From: Savagea sp.
GTDB taxonomy: Bacteria; Bacillota; Bacilli; Bacillales_A; Planococcaceae
NCBI GenBank assembly: GCA_030146155.1
Contig: JASLCF010000027.1
Location: 1 to 7,081, forward strand
Reading direction: 5' to 3'
Length of the DNA: 7,081 nucleotides
The notes beneath the pieces are model-generated. The model had not been told where the DNA came from. It was given only the letters and a program-made list of their open reading frames with translations, and did no database searches. The position numbers and the translations under genes were made by a program. Position 1 is the stretch's first letter. Each line of letters starts with the position of its first letter. Below, in pieces: positions 5,658 through 7,081 of this stretch.

Positions 5658-6968
5658 ATGAATAAACCTACAGTGGCAATTGTTGGACGACCAAATGTTG
5701 GGAAGTCTACAATTTTTAACCGCATCGTTGGGGAGCGTATTTCCATCGTTGAAGACGTAGCGGGTGTAACGAGAGACAGGATTTATAGTCATGCAGAATG
5801 GCTAAACTATGAGTTCAATATGATTGATACGGGTGGAATTGATATTGGGGATGAACCTATCCTTGAAAAAATCAAAGCACAAGCAGAGGTTGCAATTGAT
5901 GAAGCCGATGTCATCATCTTTTTAACAAATGGAAGAGATGGTGTGACGGATGCAGATGAACATGTTGCACGCTTGCTTTATAAAACGAAAAAGCCAGTGG
6001 TATTGGCAGTGAATAAAATCGATAACTTTGAAATGCGTGATGCGATTTATGATTTCTACTCACTTGGATTTGGCGATCCGCATCCGATTTCAGGTTCACA
6101 TGGCTTAGGACTAGGTGATTTGCTCGATGCAGTCGTTGCTGAATTCCCTGCCGGAGAATCAGAAGAGATTGAAGAAGATGTGATTCGTTTCTCATTAATT
6201 GGTCGACCGAATGTTGGGAAATCGTCTTTAGTCAATGCTTTAGTAGGTGAAGAGCGTGCGATTGTAAGTAATGTCGCTGGAACAACTACTGACGCTACCG
6301 ATACGCCTTATGAATACGAAGGTCAAAAATACAAAATTATTGATACGGCAGGTATGCGTAAAAAAGGGAAAGTCTATGAAAAAACAGAGAAATACAGTGT
6401 GCTACGTGCGTTACGTGCAATTGATCGCTCGGATGTAGTTTTAATTGTGTTAAATGCAGAAGAAGGAATCCGTGAACAAGATAAGCGAATTGCCGGTTAT
6501 GCAGAAGAAGCGGGTAAAGGTGTGATGTTCGTCGTTAATAAATGGGATGCCATCGAAAAAGATACGAAAACGATGGATGAATTTACAAAATCAGTTCGTC
6601 ATCACTTTTTATTCTTAGACTATGCACCTATTGTTTATGTATCAGCAAAAACAAAGCAACGTGTAACTACTTTATTTGACATGATACGTTTAATCAGTGA
6701 CAACCACTCATTACGTATTCAATCGAGTATCTTAAATGAAGTAATCGAGGATAGTATAGCGAGAAACCCTGCGCCACAAGAAAAAGGCAAAAGATTGCGT
6801 TTATACTATACGACACAAGTGGCTACTAAGCCGCCTACCTTTGTCGTATTTGTAAATGAACCAGAAATGATGCACTTTTCATACATTCGCTTTTTGAAAA
6901 ATCGTTTACGAGAAGCTTTTGGCTTTGAAGGTACGCCAATTCGTATTATTGCACGAGCACGAACTTAA
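5658..6968 (+). CDS. der: Ribosome biogenesis GTPase Der (EngA)
   Basis: A 436-residue essential GTPase with two tandem G domains and a C-terminal KH-like domain; it acts in maturation of the 50S subunit. The length equals that of B. subtilis EngA. G domain 1 has GRPNVGKS (10-17), VTRD (38-41), DTGG (57-60) and NKID (119-122). G domain 2 has GRPNVGKS (182-189), DTAG (229-232), NKWD (294-297) and SAK (329-331). An acidic linker (about 165-174) separates the two. The KH-like domain spans about 350-436 and ends FGFEGTPIRIIARART, typical of the family. One oddity is in the second G2 region, which reads GTTTDATD (208-215) where B. subtilis and S. aureus have GTTRDAVD, so residue 211 is Thr instead of Arg. 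Every other key residue is present. The gene probably has its own promoter, and gpsA follows after 18 nt, so der and gpsA likely share a transcript. Confidence 0.98.
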   Translation: MNKPTVAIVGRPNVGKSTIFNRIVGERISIVEDVAGVTRDRIYSHAEWLNYEFNMIDTGGIDIGDEPILEKIKAQAEVAIDEADVIIFLTNGRDGVTDADEHVARLLYKTKKPVVLAVNKIDNFEMRDAIYDFYSLGFGDPHPISGSHGLGLGDLLDAVVAEFPAGESEEIEEDVIRFSLIGRPNVGKSSLVNALVGEERAIVSNVAGTTTDATDTPYEYEGQKYKIIDTAGMRKKGKVYEKTEKYSVLRALRAIDRSDVVLIVLNAEEGIREQDKRIAGYAEEAGKGVMFVVNKWDAIEKDTKTMDEFTKSVRHHFLFLDYAPIVYVSAKTKQRVTTLFDMIRLISDNHSLRIQSSILNEVIEDSIARNPAPQEKGKRLRLYYTTQVATKPPTFVVFVNEPEMMHFSYIRFLKNRLREAFGFEGTPIRIIARART

Positions 6969-6986
6969 TGACGAGGAGGGATCATC

Positions 6987-7081
6987 ATGAGTAAAGTCGC
7001 TGTTTTAGGAGCGGGAAGTTGGGGAACAGCCATTGCTTATGTTCTTGCTAAGAATGGTCATGAAACGACGATTTGGGCAAG
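6987..7081 (+). CDS. gpsA: NAD(P)H-dependent glycerol-3-phosphate dehydrogenase (3' end outside the window)
   Basis: Only the first 31 codons are in view. They show the N-terminal Rossmann start: a hydrophobic strand, then GAGSWGTA (residues 8-15), the dinucleotide-binding GxGxxG that is near-invariant in GpsA, and the usual second strand beginning at HETTIW. The enzyme reduces dihydroxyacetone phosphate to sn-glycerol-3-phosphate, the backbone of phospholipids, and so feeds the same pathway as the PlsC enzyme encoded upstream. The AGGAGGG site (6974-6980) sits 6 nt before the ATG. The short 18 nt gap after der suggests co-transcription, and der-gpsA is the usual Bacillales order. Catalytic residues lie beyond the window and cannot be judged. 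Confidence 0.93.
   Translation, partial: MSKVAVLGAGSWGTAIAYVLAKNGHETTIWA

Noticed and set aside
1..7081. A new defence, mobile or secretion system, CRISPR array, tRNA or riboswitch
   Set aside because: Every long stretch is explained by a known conserved gene. The gaps are all under 100 bp and show no repeats, cloverleaf or aptamer-like structure. Base composition looks even throughout, with no sign of transfer.

Overview
The window is an ordinary, densely packed Firmicutes core-genome segment. All nine genes read on the + strand, including one cut off at each window edge. Gene content and order (ypbG-like phosphoesterase, ypdA, prsW, ypfA, cmk, plsC, rpsA/ypfD, der, gpsA) follow the Bacillales ypbG-to-gpsA neighbourhood known from Bacillus subtilis. 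The low-GC DNA, strong AGGAGG-type ribosome binding sites and protein sequences closest in feel to Bacillales homologues agree with that. I would place it in Bacillaceae or Planococcaceae, but no genus can be proved from the sequence alone. The sporulation-germination pair sleB-ypeB, which lies between prsW and ypfA in B. subtilis, is not here, so the organism may be a non-spore-former or have moved those genes.

Layout. Bases 1-660 hold the 3' part of a calcineurin-like metallophosphoesterase. It overlaps by 14 nt the gene for the bacillithiol-disulfide reductase YpdA (647-1618). The membrane protease PrsW follows (1642-2313), then the PilZ c-di-GMP receptor YpfA (2380-3048). Cytidylate kinase (3093-3767, TTG start) overlaps PlsC acyltransferase (3764-4363) by ATGA. 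A four-domain S1 RNA-binding protein follows (4427-5566) and ends in a clear intrinsic terminator. The double GTPase Der (5658-6968) has its own likely promoter, whose -35 box lies inside the terminator hairpin. GpsA begins at 6987 and runs off the window. No gap between genes exceeds 100 bases.

How the genes fit together. The block mixes thiol redox and envelope-stress functions (ypdA, prsW), motility signalling (ypfA), pyrimidine nucleotide supply (cmk), phospholipid synthesis (plsC and gpsA, which supply phosphatidic acid and its glycerol-3-phosphate precursor) and RNA/ribosome functions (rpsA, der). These are neighbours by conserved synteny and shared transcription rather than one pathway. 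I saw no RNA genes, mobile elements, CRISPR arrays, prophage signs or new defence system. The points most worth checking are the overlapping terminator and promoter before der, a changed residue in the second G2 motif of Der, and the TTG start of cmk.
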